Source: JAQBGV01 sp032128395
Lineage (GTDB): Bacteria > Planctomycetota > UBA8108 > UBA1146
DNA length: 50,269 bases
Direction of reading: 5' to 3'
Assembly (NCBI GenBank): GCA_032128395.1
Contig: JAQBGV010000125.1
Coordinates: 1-50,269, forward strand
Shown in pieces: positions 1 through 9,881 of the stretch (position 1 is its first letter; every line of letters begins with the position of its first letter). The notes below the pieces were generated by a model. That model was not told where the DNA came from. It saw nothing but the letters and a program-made list of their open reading frames with translations, and did not search any database. The position numbers were made by a program, and so were the translations under genes.

Positions 1-1
1 C

Positions 2-394
2 CTCGACGAGGGGTGCGAGAGCCTGGTCCTGCACCTGAGCACGCAGAAGCGAGGCGGGCCCTTCATCGACTGGGACGAGGACTCGCTGGAGAACCTCGAT
101 CAGGACAGCGTGAACTCCCCCGAGCTGAAACTCGATCTCGACTGGATCTTCGGGAACGATGAACTGCGCGAAGTCATCGATCCGTGGGGGACGCCGTACT
201 TCTACATTCACAACCGTGATTACGAGAAGACCTTCTTCGTCAGCCACGGCGAAGATCACACCCGGGTGTCGATGCAGGCTGCGCGGTCGGAGAAGATGGC
301 GACCTTTCAATCGCCGACCCAGTTCCAGCTCTGGTCGGCGGGCCCGAATCGGAAGAACGAGAACGGTAGCGGGGATGACATCGTTTCTTGGTGA
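2..394 (+). CDS. GspG-like major pseudopilin, C-terminal part (5' end outside window)
   Basis: The reading frame is open from the first bases, so the start lies upstream. The visible ~130 residues contain a DPWGTPYFY stretch followed by a polar end with SAGPNRKNENGSGDDIVSW. This matches the C-terminal layout of type II secretion major pseudopilins (GspG), where a DPWG-x-PY segment precedes a calcium-binding loop and a closing DDI-x-W. The N-terminal methylation helix is not in the window. The gene stands 23 bases before another pseudopilin and is the first visible member of a five-gene run. It would form the main shaft of the periplasmic pseudopilus. A type IV-pilin-like or competence pseudopilin is the alternative. 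Confidence 0.75.
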   Translation, partial: LDEGCESLVLHLSTQKRGGPFIDWDEDSLENLDQDSVNSPELKLDLDWIFGNDELREVIDPWGTPYFYIHNRDYEKTFFVSHGEDHTRVSMQAARSEKMATFQSPTQFQLWSAGPNRKNENGSGDDIVSW

Positions 395-417
395 GATCTC
401 CTGGTGAGCCGAGTCCG

Positions 418-1803
418 ATGCTGAACCGAACCCTCGGCTTCACACTGATCGAACTGGCGATCGTGCTCTCCATCCTCGCGCTCGTTGCGGGGATGTCGAT
501 CGGGGTGTACCGCACCGTCATCGGCCAGAACTCCCTCCCCATCGCGGCCTCGCAAGTCTCCTCGATCATCCGCGCGGCGCACAACTTCTCGGTCTCGTCG
601 GGGCTTCCGAGTCGGGTGTACATCGATGCCGACCAAGGGCTGATCACCGCGTTCGGCTATGAACTCGTCGCCGCCTGGAGCTTCGAGGACCTCGAGCCGT
701 GGGCGGAGGGGGATCGGCTCGCCCGGGGCACCGAGATCGTCGGTGCGTTCGGCGAACTGGCAGAGGTCCAGGGGGTCATCGAGGTCGGGGATGGACGGAT
801 CGGACGTGGAGTGGTCCTACTCGATGAAGGTGCCTCGCTCGTGGCGCAGCGCCGTCCGCGTTACGATGCCCCTCGAGGATTCAGCCTCGAAGCATGGGTG
901 ATGTTCTGGCCCCCTCCACTCGCGAAGGGGGAAGGGAGCGACCGGCGCGGCGCCTGGAGCGACCCGCGGCGGCAGGATCGGTTCGCGGTGGTCTCGCGCC
1001 CGGGGAGCTGGGAGATGGGGCTCCTCGGCGATGGTGCGCTGTATGCGGTCATCGGTGACGCGGACCATCCGGAGTCGAGCGGAACCTACGCCGCTGCCAC
1101 CGCGAGTGGCGAGGTCATCGGTTCACGCTGGACACACCTGCGCGTCAGCTTCGACGGATTGGAGCTCACTCTCGAGGTCGACGGGATCGCGCGGGAGTGG
1201 GCCCCCGAGGACTTCGAGAAGGTCGACCCCCGCGACTGGCCCCCATTGCCGGAAACCGTTCCCGCGGGGGACCACGAGCTGATGATCTCCCACCCGAATC
1301 GCTTCTTCTTCGGGGCCATCGACGAGGTGAAGGTTCGGGTTGCGCTCGAGCCGAAGAGCTACCGATTGCCGGTGGAGGTCGGGTTCCTCGATCCTTCTCG
1401 CCTGGTCCGTTTCGACACCCGAGGAAGCCTCGATCCGATTCACCATGCAGACGCGGTGCTGGTGCGGATCGGTGAGCTCGGCGAAGATCTCGTGGAAGAG
1501 GTCGGCTCCCCGGCGGGTGGGACGTCGGTCGCGCCGGTCGAGGCCGCTGAGGAAGAGGCACTCGCAGACGAGTCTGAGTCCGAGGAGGCCATCCTCGGGG
1601 ATCCGGTCGGTGCGCTCGCCCGTTACCTCGATGAGCAAATCCGAGCGGCGAAGAGCGGTGAGGGAGGTCTCGATGGGGACCCCTCGCTCGATCCGAATCG
1701 TGCGACGCCCGGGGAGGGAGAGCCGGATGCCGGTTCCCGCGAACGCGGGGTGAAACGGATCCACCGCATCATCATCGATCTGACCGGAACGATCCGTGGA
1801 TGA
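418..1803 (+). CDS. GspH-like prepilin with LamG/concanavalin-like extension
   Basis: The ATG at 418 places a prepilin signal at the N-terminus: LNRTLGFTLIELAIVLSIL, with Gly before Phe as the peptidase site and Glu at mature position 5. The protein is 461 residues, far longer than the usual 150-200 for a minor pseudopilin. Residues about 80-310 look like a LamG/concanavalin A-type jelly roll (for example GFSLEAWVMFW, then TLEVDGIARE, and FGAIDEVKVRV near its end). A low-complexity acidic linker follows. The ORF opens earlier at a TTG (388), but the GFTLIE signal belongs next to ATG 418. It precedes the GspK-like gene by 10 bases. The placement suggests a GspH role; the LamG part may bind carbohydrate or contact substrate, which is inferred. 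Confidence 0.8.
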   Translation: MLNRTLGFTLIELAIVLSILALVAGMSIGVYRTVIGQNSLPIAASQVSSIIRAAHNFSVSSGLPSRVYIDADQGLITAFGYELVAAWSFEDLEPWAEGDRLARGTEIVGAFGELAEVQGVIEVGDGRIGRGVVLLDEGASLVAQRRPRYDAPRGFSLEAWVMFWPPPLAKGEGSDRRGAWSDPRRQDRFAVVSRPGSWEMGLLGDGALYAVIGDADHPESSGTYAAATASGEVIGSRWTHLRVSFDGLELTLEVDGIAREWAPEDFEKVDPRDWPPLPETVPAGDHELMISHPNRFFFGAIDEVKVRVALEPKSYRLPVEVGFLDPSRLVRFDTRGSLDPIHHADAVLVRIGELGEDLVEEVGSPAGGTSVAPVEAAEEEALADESESEEAILGDPVGALARYLDEQIRAAKSGEGGLDGDPSLDPNRATPGEGEPDAGSRERGVKRIHRIIIDLTGTIRG

Positions 1804-1813
1804 GGAGTGCACG

Positions 1814-4800
1814 ATGACGAATGATCGTCGAGATCGACATGACCACGGGATGGCTCTGATCCTCGTCGTGCTGGTCCTCACCGCCCTCGTGGCGATCGGG
1901 ACGCCGTTCGTGATCTCGATGAAACTGCAGGAGCGCGGATCGGTCCACGTCGTCGCGCGACAGGAGGCGCACCTCGCCGCGCTCTCCGCACGAAATCACG
2001 CGGTCGCTCACCTGTTCGGTTCGCACGCGAATCGGGAGCGCAGCCTCGTCGACGAGGATGGGATCCCCGCCGACAAGTACGACGACTGGCAGGAGCTGCA
2101 GACCACCTTTTCGGCCTCGCTCGCTCTCGATGATCCCTCGGTATCGGCGACAGATCCGTCGACCGGTTATGCGATGCGCGGGGGAAACGCGAAGCGCACC
2201 CTCGATGCGACCGTCGAGGACGAGCTGGGGAAGATCAATCTGAACACCGCGATGCCGAATCTGATCGGCAACCTGCTCGCCGGGAGCCATCTCTCGGAGG
2301 CGATCGACTTCGACCAAGTCGTGACCGAGCTCCCTCTCGATGATACGACGGCGTTTCCCGCGGACGATGATCCGGACACCGTCGATGGGGTCGTCGCGAT
2401 CCTCAACCCGATCTTCTTCACCGTCGAAGCGGTAAGCTACCGCGGCAAGACCGAAACGCACCTCACCGGGTGTTTCCGCGGAGAGTATCTCTCGGGGACC
2501 TGGGAGAACCAGAAGGGATGGCCGGTCTTCGATCTGCGCGGCCTCAAGGTGTTCTTGCACCGCTACTACGACCTGAGCGAGGGGAAGATCGATACCTTCC
2601 GCACTCCGCAAGCGATCCGTGAGATCGCGGACTGGTCGGTCATCCCGTACTTCCTCGAGACGGTCGCGATCTTCGGTCTGGACCTGAAGAACATGCAGGA
2701 ATTCGGGCTGACCCCAGAGATGCTCCTGCGCGCCGGGTTGGGGGACTACCTCGACAAACTCGATCGCCCCGAGCAGGAAGTCGACGAGGAGGAGTATCGC
2801 GAGACCCGACGCACGCTGCTCAAGGTCGGCATCCCGGCGGAGGCACTCGACCTTCTCGAGCAGTTCCGCGGCAAGGCAGGATTGATCCACGCGGGCAAGC
2901 TGGCGAAGGACTTCGATCTCAATGAGGTGAAGGCGAACGCCTTCAAGGGGATCTTCGAGTCGACGATCAAGAGCGAGCTCGATCGAGTGCGGAAGCACGC
3001 CCGCGGGTACTTCCCCGCGGCGATCCGATCCTACATGGAGATCTACAACAAAGCCGGTCTCGAGACCTTCACCGCCGCGGACTTCGAGCGGATCCGGGAC
3101 CTGGTGACCACCACCTCGCCGATCGATGCACTCTGGTCCGAGGAGCAGATGGTGATCGGCGAGATGAACACCGATCCGATCTTGGGTGTCCCGGCGATCC
3201 TGCTCCCCCGGTACGACCACTTCAATCCCGGCACGCTGGTGCGCATCCGGAGTCTACTGGACCCGAAGAAGCTCGAATTCCATCTCGCAGCCGGGGCCTT
3301 CCCGACGAACATGGGCCAGAGGGGGATGGGTCGAGGATCGATCATTCAGGGAGGGTTGATCCTCAAGGACGCCCTGAAGTTCGAGTACGTGGAACGAGAA
3401 GCGGTCGTCTCGGCGATGCTCCGCCACCCGGTGAACATCAACACCGCACCCGCCGCCGTGATCGCGGCGGTCCTCACCGGGATCTCGACCGATCGATTCG
3501 GGAACCAGTTCGATTCCGTCACCGCCCCGGAGGCGCGGAATCTCGCCGATGTGATCCTTGAGAATCTGCCGATCTCTGGGTGGGACGAATTCCGGGAGCT
3601 GGTGCATCAAGCGGCGACCGACGAGATCATCGACCCGGACGACGTCGAACCGATCCTCCTCAACGCGGTGAATCCCAACCACCCCCGGCTGTCGATCTCG
3701 ACCACGGGGTTCTGCTTCAAGTCGGGAGACGTCTACACGATCGAGGCGTCCGGGGTCGTCCGGAATCCGGCCGGGGTGGAGCTGGCGTCGAACCGGTTTC
3801 GCGAGGTGATCGAGATCGCCCCTCCCGAGCCCCTGACCTACGAGCTGTCGACGCAGGATGAGTGGACCAGTTGGCTCTTTCGGCGTCCCGCGACGAGCGC
3901 AAGTCAGTGGTCGCGGCAGACCACGCTGATCCCAGGCCGTACCCAGAATTTCTTCACCACGGGACCGGTGCCGCTCAACCAACGCGACTTCGAAGCCCCG
4001 GCTCTCGACAAGGGGGCGCTCCTCGGCCTCACCCTCGACACGCCTGAAGTCGGTGGGGTGAGTGCGTGGGTCGAGCACTTCTTCGAGAGCGTCGAAGGGC
4101 TGGACCTCGCCCAGGGGGCATTCCAAGGAGATGTCCAGGACCTGATCCGACGACCGTTGTCGATCGATCTGTGGGTGCGACCCCTATCGGGTGGTGGCGG
4201 GGTGATCTTCGATACGCTCGCCGATCCGGGCCAGCCGTTCGAGAGCCGGATCCGACTCCGGGTCGAGGCAGACACGCGAGAGCTCGTCTTCGAGATGTTC
4301 GACGACGCGCGGATCACCCAGTGGAGTCGCACGATCTACCCTGCCGCGGAGATTCGCCACCCGCTCGCTGCGACCGAGTGGCGCCCGAACACCTGGGTTC
4401 ATCTCTCTGCGTCTTGGGGGTCGACGACCCCGGGGGACCAGGTCTTGATGATCGATCAGCGCCCGGTCGGTCGGCACAGCTGGGTTTCGAGTTTGGCGGC
4501 GTTCATCGATGAGAACGCGGAGAGCTTCGTGGTCGTGAAGGACCCGGACTTTGCGTCGAGGCTTCCGAGCGTGGGGACCTTGTGGGTCGGCGGTGAAGTC
4601 ATCGAGTACACCCAGCGGGACGGGAGTCGATTCCGGATCGGCGCGATCGGTAAGACCGGAGAGGCGCTGAGCGGGCGAGGGCGGCGAGGCACGCCACGCA
4701 TGGCACATCCCGTCGGGACCGCCGTGCGTCCTTTCGGGTACTCGATCGACGTGATCCCGTCCGACCCGAAATTCCCGGCGGGGACGATGAACATGGCCGT

Positions 4801-7231
4801 GGTCGGGGGTGGGGGAGCGCGACTCGAGGCGGAGCTGCTTCCACCCAAGGAATCGGTCACCTCCATCTCGGGGATCCCAGGGTACATCCCGGGGAACAAT
4901 GCGCCTTCGGACAACCCTTATCCGAAGATGAGTTGGATCGAAGTATTCGGAGGCTCGGCGTTCATCGTTCCGCTGTTGCCGAACCAGACCGTTCTCACCG
5001 CCCTCTCCCAGGTCGACCCCGCACAGCTCGGTTTCCCCGAGAATGGCTACTTGTTCGTTCGGTATCTCTTCCGACCCAACACCGCGCAGCCAGCGGACCC
5101 GTGGTACGTGGAGCAGGAATTCATCCGCTACAAGGGATTCGTCCCCGGCAGCGTGCCTCAGAGCTACTCGTTCTCGCTCCTGCTCCGTGGTTGCTTCAAC
5201 TCGACCCCGATCAACTCCACGGGCCCGAACTTCCTCGGCGCAGGCAATCGGCAGGTCGAAGTCTGGTGTGTCTCCGTCGAGTCCGACTCCCAGAGCCTCT
5301 CCGGCCGCTATCCGCCGAGTGGGGTCGTGCAAATCACTCCTCTGATCGGTGACGTGGAGTGGGTCCTGTACGATTGGATCGCGGAAGATCGATTCTTCGT
5401 CGCCGATCCCAACTGGCACTGGCGGTCCTTCCGAGGATTCGCGGGGGATATCGCGACCGCGGATGTGGTGTTCAATACCCACGCCGCGAAGCTCCCTTTG
5501 GTCCCGGTCCTCCGGTTGCTGCGCCCCGGACCGGAACGAGGGGACCGCGTGCTCCTCGCCGCGACGATCGATCCCCTGAACCCGCACCAGGAGCCGGCGG
5601 TGCTCCCCGTTCGAAAGGTAGCCGACGGAGCGAGCGGGGTCTTCGTCGGAATCGATCGCCCTCCCACCGGCACCTACCTGACGAATGAGTTGCCGCGACT
5701 GCGGCGCTTCCCGACCGGCGAACTCCCCGCCCGCACCAGCGGGGTGATGATCTTCGGCGAGAGTGCGGAAACCGGTGGGGGAGAGGTGCTGGCGGCGACG
5801 ATCGACGAGGTTCGCGCGTCCCAGATCCGGGGGGAGGGCGATTGGTTCGCGGTCCCCGTGGATCCAGATGGACAGCCGCGGTGGACCCGAGGCTCGAACG
5901 GTTTGGGCCAGATCCGGGATCTCCGAACCGACTACAGCGATGCCTCGAGTGTCGACCCGAGGAAGGAACTCGACCGCCTGCGCATCTTCCCAGTCACCCG
6001 CCTGGTGCAGACGCAAAACGGGATCGGATTCGACGCCTCCGTCGGGAGCGACTTCGCGAAGGGGCGGTCGGAGGGGTTGCTCGCCTTGGGAGGTGAGATC
6101 TTTCTCGGGGAGGAGTCCCCGCCGAACACGGCTGGCCAAGTGATTCTTCTCCAGGACCTCTTCGATCTCCCTCGGCTGATGCGTACACCTCCCGTTCCTC
6201 CGGGAACGGTGGTGACCGTGACGCTGCGTGAACCGCGTCGCGAGGTGATCCCCGAGGTCAAGGTGAACACCACGCACGGAATTCCTCCCCGCCACGGGTT
6301 CCTCGAGGTGTTCTCCCCCGCCGGGCTCGAGGTCCTCTACTACGAATTCGCATCGGGCACGTCCCTGCGCAACGTCCAGCGGGGGATGTTCGGGACGGTG
6401 GTCGGGCACTACGATTGGGAAGACAGGCGCGGATTCCGCGTCATGGGGAGCTATGACGTCGATCTGCACGCGCGCGGCCTCCTCGACAGGGCTCCGAGCG
6501 GTGGCACGGTCGGGCACGTCCTTCCGCTCCCACAGTTCGCGGCGGCGAGGCTGAAGGGCCCGGTCGACTTCCAGATCCCTCTGAGCTCCGAGCAGGGGTT
6601 CTCCCGCAGGGATGGCTACATCCGATTCGACGATGGCGACCGCGCTACCGTTGACGAGATCGTCGCATTTGTCGATCGCGCCGGGCCGTCACTGATCCTC
6701 GCACGCGACGATCGGAGCGGTCGCCCGATCTTCCGCGAGAGATTCGGCAGCCCACCGAGGAAGTACCCCGTCGACACGGTCGCGATCGAGCTCCTCGCGC
6801 GCTACCACGACCGCTTCGAGCCGGAGGCGGAGAGCGCGGCGATGATGCGGCTCGGACGTTCGGTGACGATCCCTGGTGCCCACTGGGACCGAATCACCTG
6901 GGACGTCGAAGATGATCTCTCGGGTGCCGGGGGGGCCGAAGTCGTGGTGATCGCCCGACTCGATGGCGAGCAGGAGTGGGACAGTCGCCCCGGGAACAAG
7001 CCCGGGAGTCTCTACCTGTTCCACGAGGGGGATGACGACAACCGGATCGACCGCACCGCGGACCAGCTCGAGTTCCACATCACGCACCGCTACCGCCCCG
7101 GCTCGTGGGGCTTGGCTTCGGGGGGAAGGGACTGGAACGATGAGTGGAAGCGGGCGCCGGTGCTCGACCGATTCGTGATCGAGTACCGCAAGGGGTGGCG
7201 CGTCGTCCACCGGGAGGACCTCCCCTTCTGA
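1814..7231 (+). CDS. Giant GspK-like minor pseudopilin (1805 aa) with LamG-like domain
   Basis: The N-terminus GMALILVVLVLTALVAIG is a prepilin-like helix lacking Glu5, as is typical of GspK. Residues about 135-145 (GKINLNTA) and about 538-555 (VNINTAPAAVIAAV) match the helix-hairpin-helix style segments of GspK; the latter is the family signature. GspK is normally 300-350 residues, so more than 1100 residues are extra. Residues about 780-880 form a LamG-like module (SIDLWVRPLSGGGGVIFDTL, then NTWVHLSASWG). The rest is beta-rich with repeated calls to FIRY/VIEYT-type strands. ATG 1814 is preceded by GAGGAG, favoured over GTG 1796. The stop overlaps the next start (TGATG). GspK caps the pseudopilus tip, so a huge tip adhesin-like protein is plausible but unproven. 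Confidence 0.75.
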   Translation: MTNDRRDRHDHGMALILVVLVLTALVAIGTPFVISMKLQERGSVHVVARQEAHLAALSARNHAVAHLFGSHANRERSLVDEDGIPADKYDDWQELQTTFSASLALDDPSVSATDPSTGYAMRGGNAKRTLDATVEDELGKINLNTAMPNLIGNLLAGSHLSEAIDFDQVVTELPLDDTTAFPADDDPDTVDGVVAILNPIFFTVEAVSYRGKTETHLTGCFRGEYLSGTWENQKGWPVFDLRGLKVFLHRYYDLSEGKIDTFRTPQAIREIADWSVIPYFLETVAIFGLDLKNMQEFGLTPEMLLRAGLGDYLDKLDRPEQEVDEEEYRETRRTLLKVGIPAEALDLLEQFRGKAGLIHAGKLAKDFDLNEVKANAFKGIFESTIKSELDRVRKHARGYFPAAIRSYMEIYNKAGLETFTAADFERIRDLVTTTSPIDALWSEEQMVIGEMNTDPILGVPAILLPRYDHFNPGTLVRIRSLLDPKKLEFHLAAGAFPTNMGQRGMGRGSIIQGGLILKDALKFEYVEREAVVSAMLRHPVNINTAPAAVIAAVLTGISTDRFGNQFDSVTAPEARNLADVILENLPISGWDEFRELVHQAATDEIIDPDDVEPILLNAVNPNHPRLSISTTGFCFKSGDVYTIEASGVVRNPAGVELASNRFREVIEIAPPEPLTYELSTQDEWTSWLFRRPATSASQWSRQTTLIPGRTQNFFTTGPVPLNQRDFEAPALDKGALLGLTLDTPEVGGVSAWVEHFFESVEGLDLAQGAFQGDVQDLIRRPLSIDLWVRPLSGGGGVIFDTLADPGQPFESRIRLRVEADTRELVFEMFDDARITQWSRTIYPAAEIRHPLAATEWRPNTWVHLSASWGSTTPGDQVLMIDQRPVGRHSWVSSLAAFIDENAESFVVVKDPDFASRLPSVGTLWVGGEVIEYTQRDGSRFRIGAIGKTGEALSGRGRRGTPRMAHPVGTAVRPFGYSIDVIPSDPKFPAGTMNMAVVGGGGARLEAELLPPKESVTSISGIPGYIPGNNAPSDNPYPKMSWIEVFGGSAFIVPLLPNQTVLTALSQVDPAQLGFPENGYLFVRYLFRPNTAQPADPWYVEQEFIRYKGFVPGSVPQSYSFSLLLRGCFNSTPINSTGPNFLGAGNRQVEVWCVSVESDSQSLSGRYPPSGVVQITPLIGDVEWVLYDWIAEDRFFVADPNWHWRSFRGFAGDIATADVVFNTHAAKLPLVPVLRLLRPGPERGDRVLLAATIDPLNPHQEPAVLPVRKVADGASGVFVGIDRPPTGTYLTNELPRLRRFPTGELPARTSGVMIFGESAETGGGEVLAATIDEVRASQIRGEGDWFAVPVDPDGQPRWTRGSNGLGQIRDLRTDYSDASSVDPRKELDRLRIFPVTRLVQTQNGIGFDASVGSDFAKGRSEGLLALGGEIFLGEESPPNTAGQVILLQDLFDLPRLMRTPPVPPGTVVTVTLREPRREVIPEVKVNTTHGIPPRHGFLEVFSPAGLEVLYYEFASGTSLRNVQRGMFGTVVGHYDWEDRRGFRVMGSYDVDLHARGLLDRAPSGGTVGHVLPLPQFAAARLKGPVDFQIPLSSEQGFSRRDGYIRFDDGDRATVDEIVAFVDRAGPSLILARDDRSGRPIFRERFGSPPRKYPVDTVAIELLARYHDRFEPEAESAAMMRLGRSVTIPGAHWDRITWDVEDDLSGAGGAEVVVIARLDGEQEWDSRPGNKPGSLYLFHEGDDDNRIDRTADQLEFHITHRYRPGSWGLASGGRDWNDEWKRAPVLDRFVIEYRKGWRVVHREDLPF

Positions 7232-8295
7232 TGCGCACCGAACGCGGGATGACCCTGATCGAGCTCCTCGTGGCACTCTCCGTGTTCCTCGTCCTGGGGA
7301 GCAGTTTGGTGCTCTTCCTCCGGGTGGGGATCGACACCTGGCGGGTCGGGGAGATGCGACGCGAGGCGTACGAGCGTGGCGCGGGGATCCTGGATCAGAT
7401 GGAGGACGATCTGCGCTCCCTCCACCCCGATGCGTATCACGGTGACCATGGGGAGGTCGACGTCCTCCTGCTCTCCGACTACGACCAGAACGGTCGGCAG
7501 CGCCTTCGGTTCGTCCGCAGCCTCGCGGGAGAGACGCGCCACCCGATCACGCGACTCGCGGGTTCCAAGACCGGGGGATTCGCGGACTACGACTACGTGA
7601 ACGATGCGCAGGAGTCCCGCGCCGGTCTGATGCGAGCGCCGGGGGGACTCCAGGAGATCGCGTACATCTTCGACCCGGATCGCCAGAACGAACTTCTTTG
7701 GCGTGGTGTCCGCTCCCCGGTCGGTGGCGAGCGTTCCGTCCTCCTCGACGAGAACATCTACCCGGAAGAAGGGGGACTCCGTCACTGCCGCCCGTTCGCG
7801 GATGGAGTGCTCTACCTCGAGTACAACTTCTGGGGAGGGCACACCACCTCCTGGCTCGGCGAGGAGGGGGCAGCACTCGCGAGGTGGGACTCGACTCGCG
7901 GAATTCTGCCCGCGGATGATGGCAACTTCTCCCCCGCGAGCCGACACGAACCTCGCGATGACCTGTTTCCATCGCGAGTGCAGGTGATCCTGGTGCTGCG
8001 GCCGGCACGAGCGGCGCGATTCGGTCGGCTCAGCCGCCGAATCGATGCGAAGGACGATGAGATCACCTTGGACTTCGCCGGGTACTACCCCGAGAAGGCA
8101 TTCCCCTACATCCGCATCGAAGACGAGTGGGTTCGCTACGAGTCGATCTCAGGGCAGCGGATCAACGGCTGCGAGCGCGGGGTGCGCGGCACCGAGGCGG
8201 TCGAACACGACGCCGGGATCCAGGTCATCTACGGCACGACCTTCAGTCGCGTCGTCCGGATCCCAGGAGCGCGGGACACGCGGTGGGGGGAGTGA
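7231..8295 (+). CDS. GspJ-like minor pseudopilin
   Basis: The start ATG shares a base with the stop of the GspK-like gene, indicating translational coupling, and a GGAGG lies about 14 bases upstream. The N-terminus MRTERGMTLIELLVALSVFL is a canonical prepilin signal with Glu5. At 354 residues it is longer than a typical GspJ (about 200). Beyond the helix the sequence is a beta-rich globular domain with a segment near the C-terminus (YIRIEDEWVRYESISGQR) that resembles the 'FIRY' style strands in the preceding gene, hinting at a shared module. Order K-J-I and length point to GspJ, which with GspI and GspK forms the pseudopilus tip complex. Assignment among minor pseudopilins is by position and is moderately sure. 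Confidence 0.75.
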   Translation: MRTERGMTLIELLVALSVFLVLGSSLVLFLRVGIDTWRVGEMRREAYERGAGILDQMEDDLRSLHPDAYHGDHGEVDVLLLSDYDQNGRQRLRFVRSLAGETRHPITRLAGSKTGGFADYDYVNDAQESRAGLMRAPGGLQEIAYIFDPDRQNELLWRGVRSPVGGERSVLLDENIYPEEGGLRHCRPFADGVLYLEYNFWGGHTTSWLGEEGAALARWDSTRGILPADDGNFSPASRHEPRDDLFPSRVQVILVLRPARAARFGRLSRRIDAKDDEITLDFAGYYPEKAFPYIRIEDEWVRYESISGQRINGCERGVRGTEAVEHDAGIQVIYGTTFSRVVRIPGARDTRWGE

Positions 8296-8735
8296 TGCGA
8301 CAGGAGCGCACTCTGCCGACCGAGGTCCGCACGGCTGCTCGCGAAGGGTTCTCGTTGATCGAGGTGGTGGTCGCGATCGCGATCCTCTCGCTCGGTCTCA
8401 CGTCGTCGATCGCCCTCTTCGCTGCTGCGACTGCGGCGCATCGCAAGGCGATCCACCGCAGTCAGGCCGCGGCCCTCGCAGAGTGGGCACTCGCCGACAT
8501 CGAGAGCGCCCTGCTCCTCGGTGCGACCCCGGAGCAGATCAGCGCGAATCCGCCGACCGCGGCGATCGCCCGCGACTGGCCGGGGTACACGATCGAGGTC
8601 AAGGTCATCCCCGCTGCGGGGGTGACCGGTGAGGACGAAGCGCTCCTGCGTATCCAGGTCGTCTGGGAGACGCGCGGTCGCAGGGAGAGCCTCGAGTTCG
8701 AGCAGATCGTCGCGAGGCGAGCGCTGCTCCGCTGA
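8295..8735 (+). CDS. GspI-like minor pseudopilin
   Basis: A 146-residue protein whose ATG overlaps the previous stop (TGATG). After about 16 polar residues it carries REGFSLIEVVVAIAILSLGL, a prepilin signal with Glu5, then a helix rich in Ala and a short beta-rich domain ending in a basic tail. The size and the sequence ATAAHRKAIHRSQAAALAEW after the membrane segment fit GspI or PilV-like minor pseudopilins, which nucleate the tip complex. It is the last gene of the operon and converges on holA with only 28 bases between the stop codons. No gspC, D, E, F or L genes are visible; they would lie upstream or elsewhere. Confidence 0.75.
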   Translation: MRQERTLPTEVRTAAREGFSLIEVVVAIAILSLGLTSSIALFAAATAAHRKAIHRSQAAALAEWALADIESALLLGATPEQISANPPTAAIARDWPGYTIEVKVIPAAGVTGEDEALLRIQVVWETRGRRESLEFEQIVARRALLR

Positions 8736-8741
8736 GTTCCC

Positions 8742-8767
8742 CTGGTGGTGTGAATGAACACCACTAG
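8742..8767. terminator. Bidirectional hairpin between gspI-like gene and holA
   Basis: CTGGTGGTGT (8742-8751) pairs with ACACCACTAG (8758-8767) around the loop GAATGA, with one G-U pair. It sits between two convergent genes and includes the TAG stop of holA. There is no long T run, so termination on either strand is inferred from position. The same stop-containing ACCACTAG motif recurs in the larger hairpin after rplI at 50161. Confidence 0.55.
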
Positions 8768-9837
8768 CGTCCCACCGCAATGCGCTCGAACAGCTCCTCC
8801 GCGGTGGGGCCGGCGCCACTCTTCAAATCACAGTCCGCGCGGATGAGGCGGTCGATGGTGCGCTCTAGGGCGGGTGGAGGGGTCGCAGCGGCCTGTTGCA
8901 GGAGACGAGGGATGAAGGGGCGTCCGACCCCGATTTCGGCCGCGGTCTCTTCCTCGCTCGCCCCCCCGGCTCGGAACTCGTGCCAAGTGCGCAACTGCCG
9001 GGCGCGCGACAGCGCCACGCCGAGACACTGAAGGAGGAGTGCGGTCGGGTCGGTGGTGCGGCTTCCCTTCGCGTCGACCGAGCCGCGTCGCAGCAGTTCT
9101 CGAAGCTGGCGGAGTGCGTCGGCGCGGTCGCCGAGGAAGAGAGCATCCACCACTTCGAACAGCCCTGACTCCTCACCGTCCGGGGTGTGCTCGGCGACCC
9201 TCTCGGCGGTGATCGTTCTTGAAGAGTCCCCCGCGAGTACAGTCTCGAATCGATCGATCGCACTCGCGAGGTCTGCGAGTCGAGGTCCGATCCGCCCCTG
9301 GAGAAGATGCGCGATCGACGGATCGATGCGGAGCCCCACCCCGCGAGCCCGAGCGACGATCCACTGGTTCAGGTCGTTCTCCCACGGTCGGGCCTTCGGT
9401 TTCCAGGGCGGGGGGCGGTGGAACGGGCGCTCCACCTGGACCCAGAGCGCCTGCTTCGCGAGCATCTTCGCCAACTTCGTGCGGCCATCGAGACCATCGG
9501 ACACGAGCACGAGGTGTCCAGCCGCCCATGGACTCTGAATGGCGTGGAGCCAGAGATCGGGGTCTAGGGCGAGCCACTTCTCCGCGGGATCGACGACGAT
9601 CGCTTGCGCGCCAGCGAACAGGCTCGGCGTTCTGAGGTCGTCGATGAGGGCGACGAGATCGGCATCCGAAGGAGACTTGATCGAGCGACGATCGAGTTCT
9701 TGTGACCGTTCGCCGAGGTGTTTCCGCACCGTCTCGACCGCTTCCCGGCGGAGAAACTCCTCCGGACCCGCGATGATGATGAGTGGGGGAACTCGTTCGG
9801 TGAGCGCACCGGAGAGTTCTCGCGCGGGGATCTTCAC
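8764..9837 (-). CDS. holA: DNA polymerase III subunit delta
   Basis: A 357-residue protein with the HolA layout: an N-terminal segment VPPLIIIAGPEEFLRREAV, then DLRTPSLFAGAQAIVVDPAE and the later LPxH-like region (GLFEVVDALFLGDRADALRQL) followed by an all-alpha C-terminal part. Delta opens the beta sliding clamp within the clamp-loader complex. The GTG start is chosen because GGAGG lies nine bases upstream, on a frame that otherwise runs on through the divergent riboswitch. Usual family length is about 340 residues. It is transcribed divergently from the cobalamin unit and converges on the pseudopilin operon. Confidence 0.85.
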   Translation of the reverse strand: MKIPARELSGALTERVPPLIIIAGPEEFLRREAVETVRKHLGERSQELDRRSIKSPSDADLVALIDDLRTPSLFAGAQAIVVDPAEKWLALDPDLWLHAIQSPWAAGHLVLVSDGLDGRTKLAKMLAKQALWVQVERPFHRPPPWKPKARPWENDLNQWIVARARGVGLRIDPSIAHLLQGRIGPRLADLASAIDRFETVLAGDSSRTITAERVAEHTPDGEESGLFEVVDALFLGDRADALRQLRELLRRGSVDAKGSRTTDPTALLLQCLGVALSRARQLRTWHEFRAGGASEEETAAEIGVGRPFIPRLLQQAAATPPPALERTIDRLIRADCDLKSGAGPTAEELFERIAVGR

Positions 9838-9881
9838 TGGTCTGCGCCTCCAGCGACCATCATCCCCGATGCCGCAGGTGC

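Noticed and set aside
4184..6517. 777-residue open frame on the minus strand
   Set aside because: Antisense to the GspK-like gene, Arg/Asp/Pro-rich with no domain pattern; a GC-rich shadow frame.
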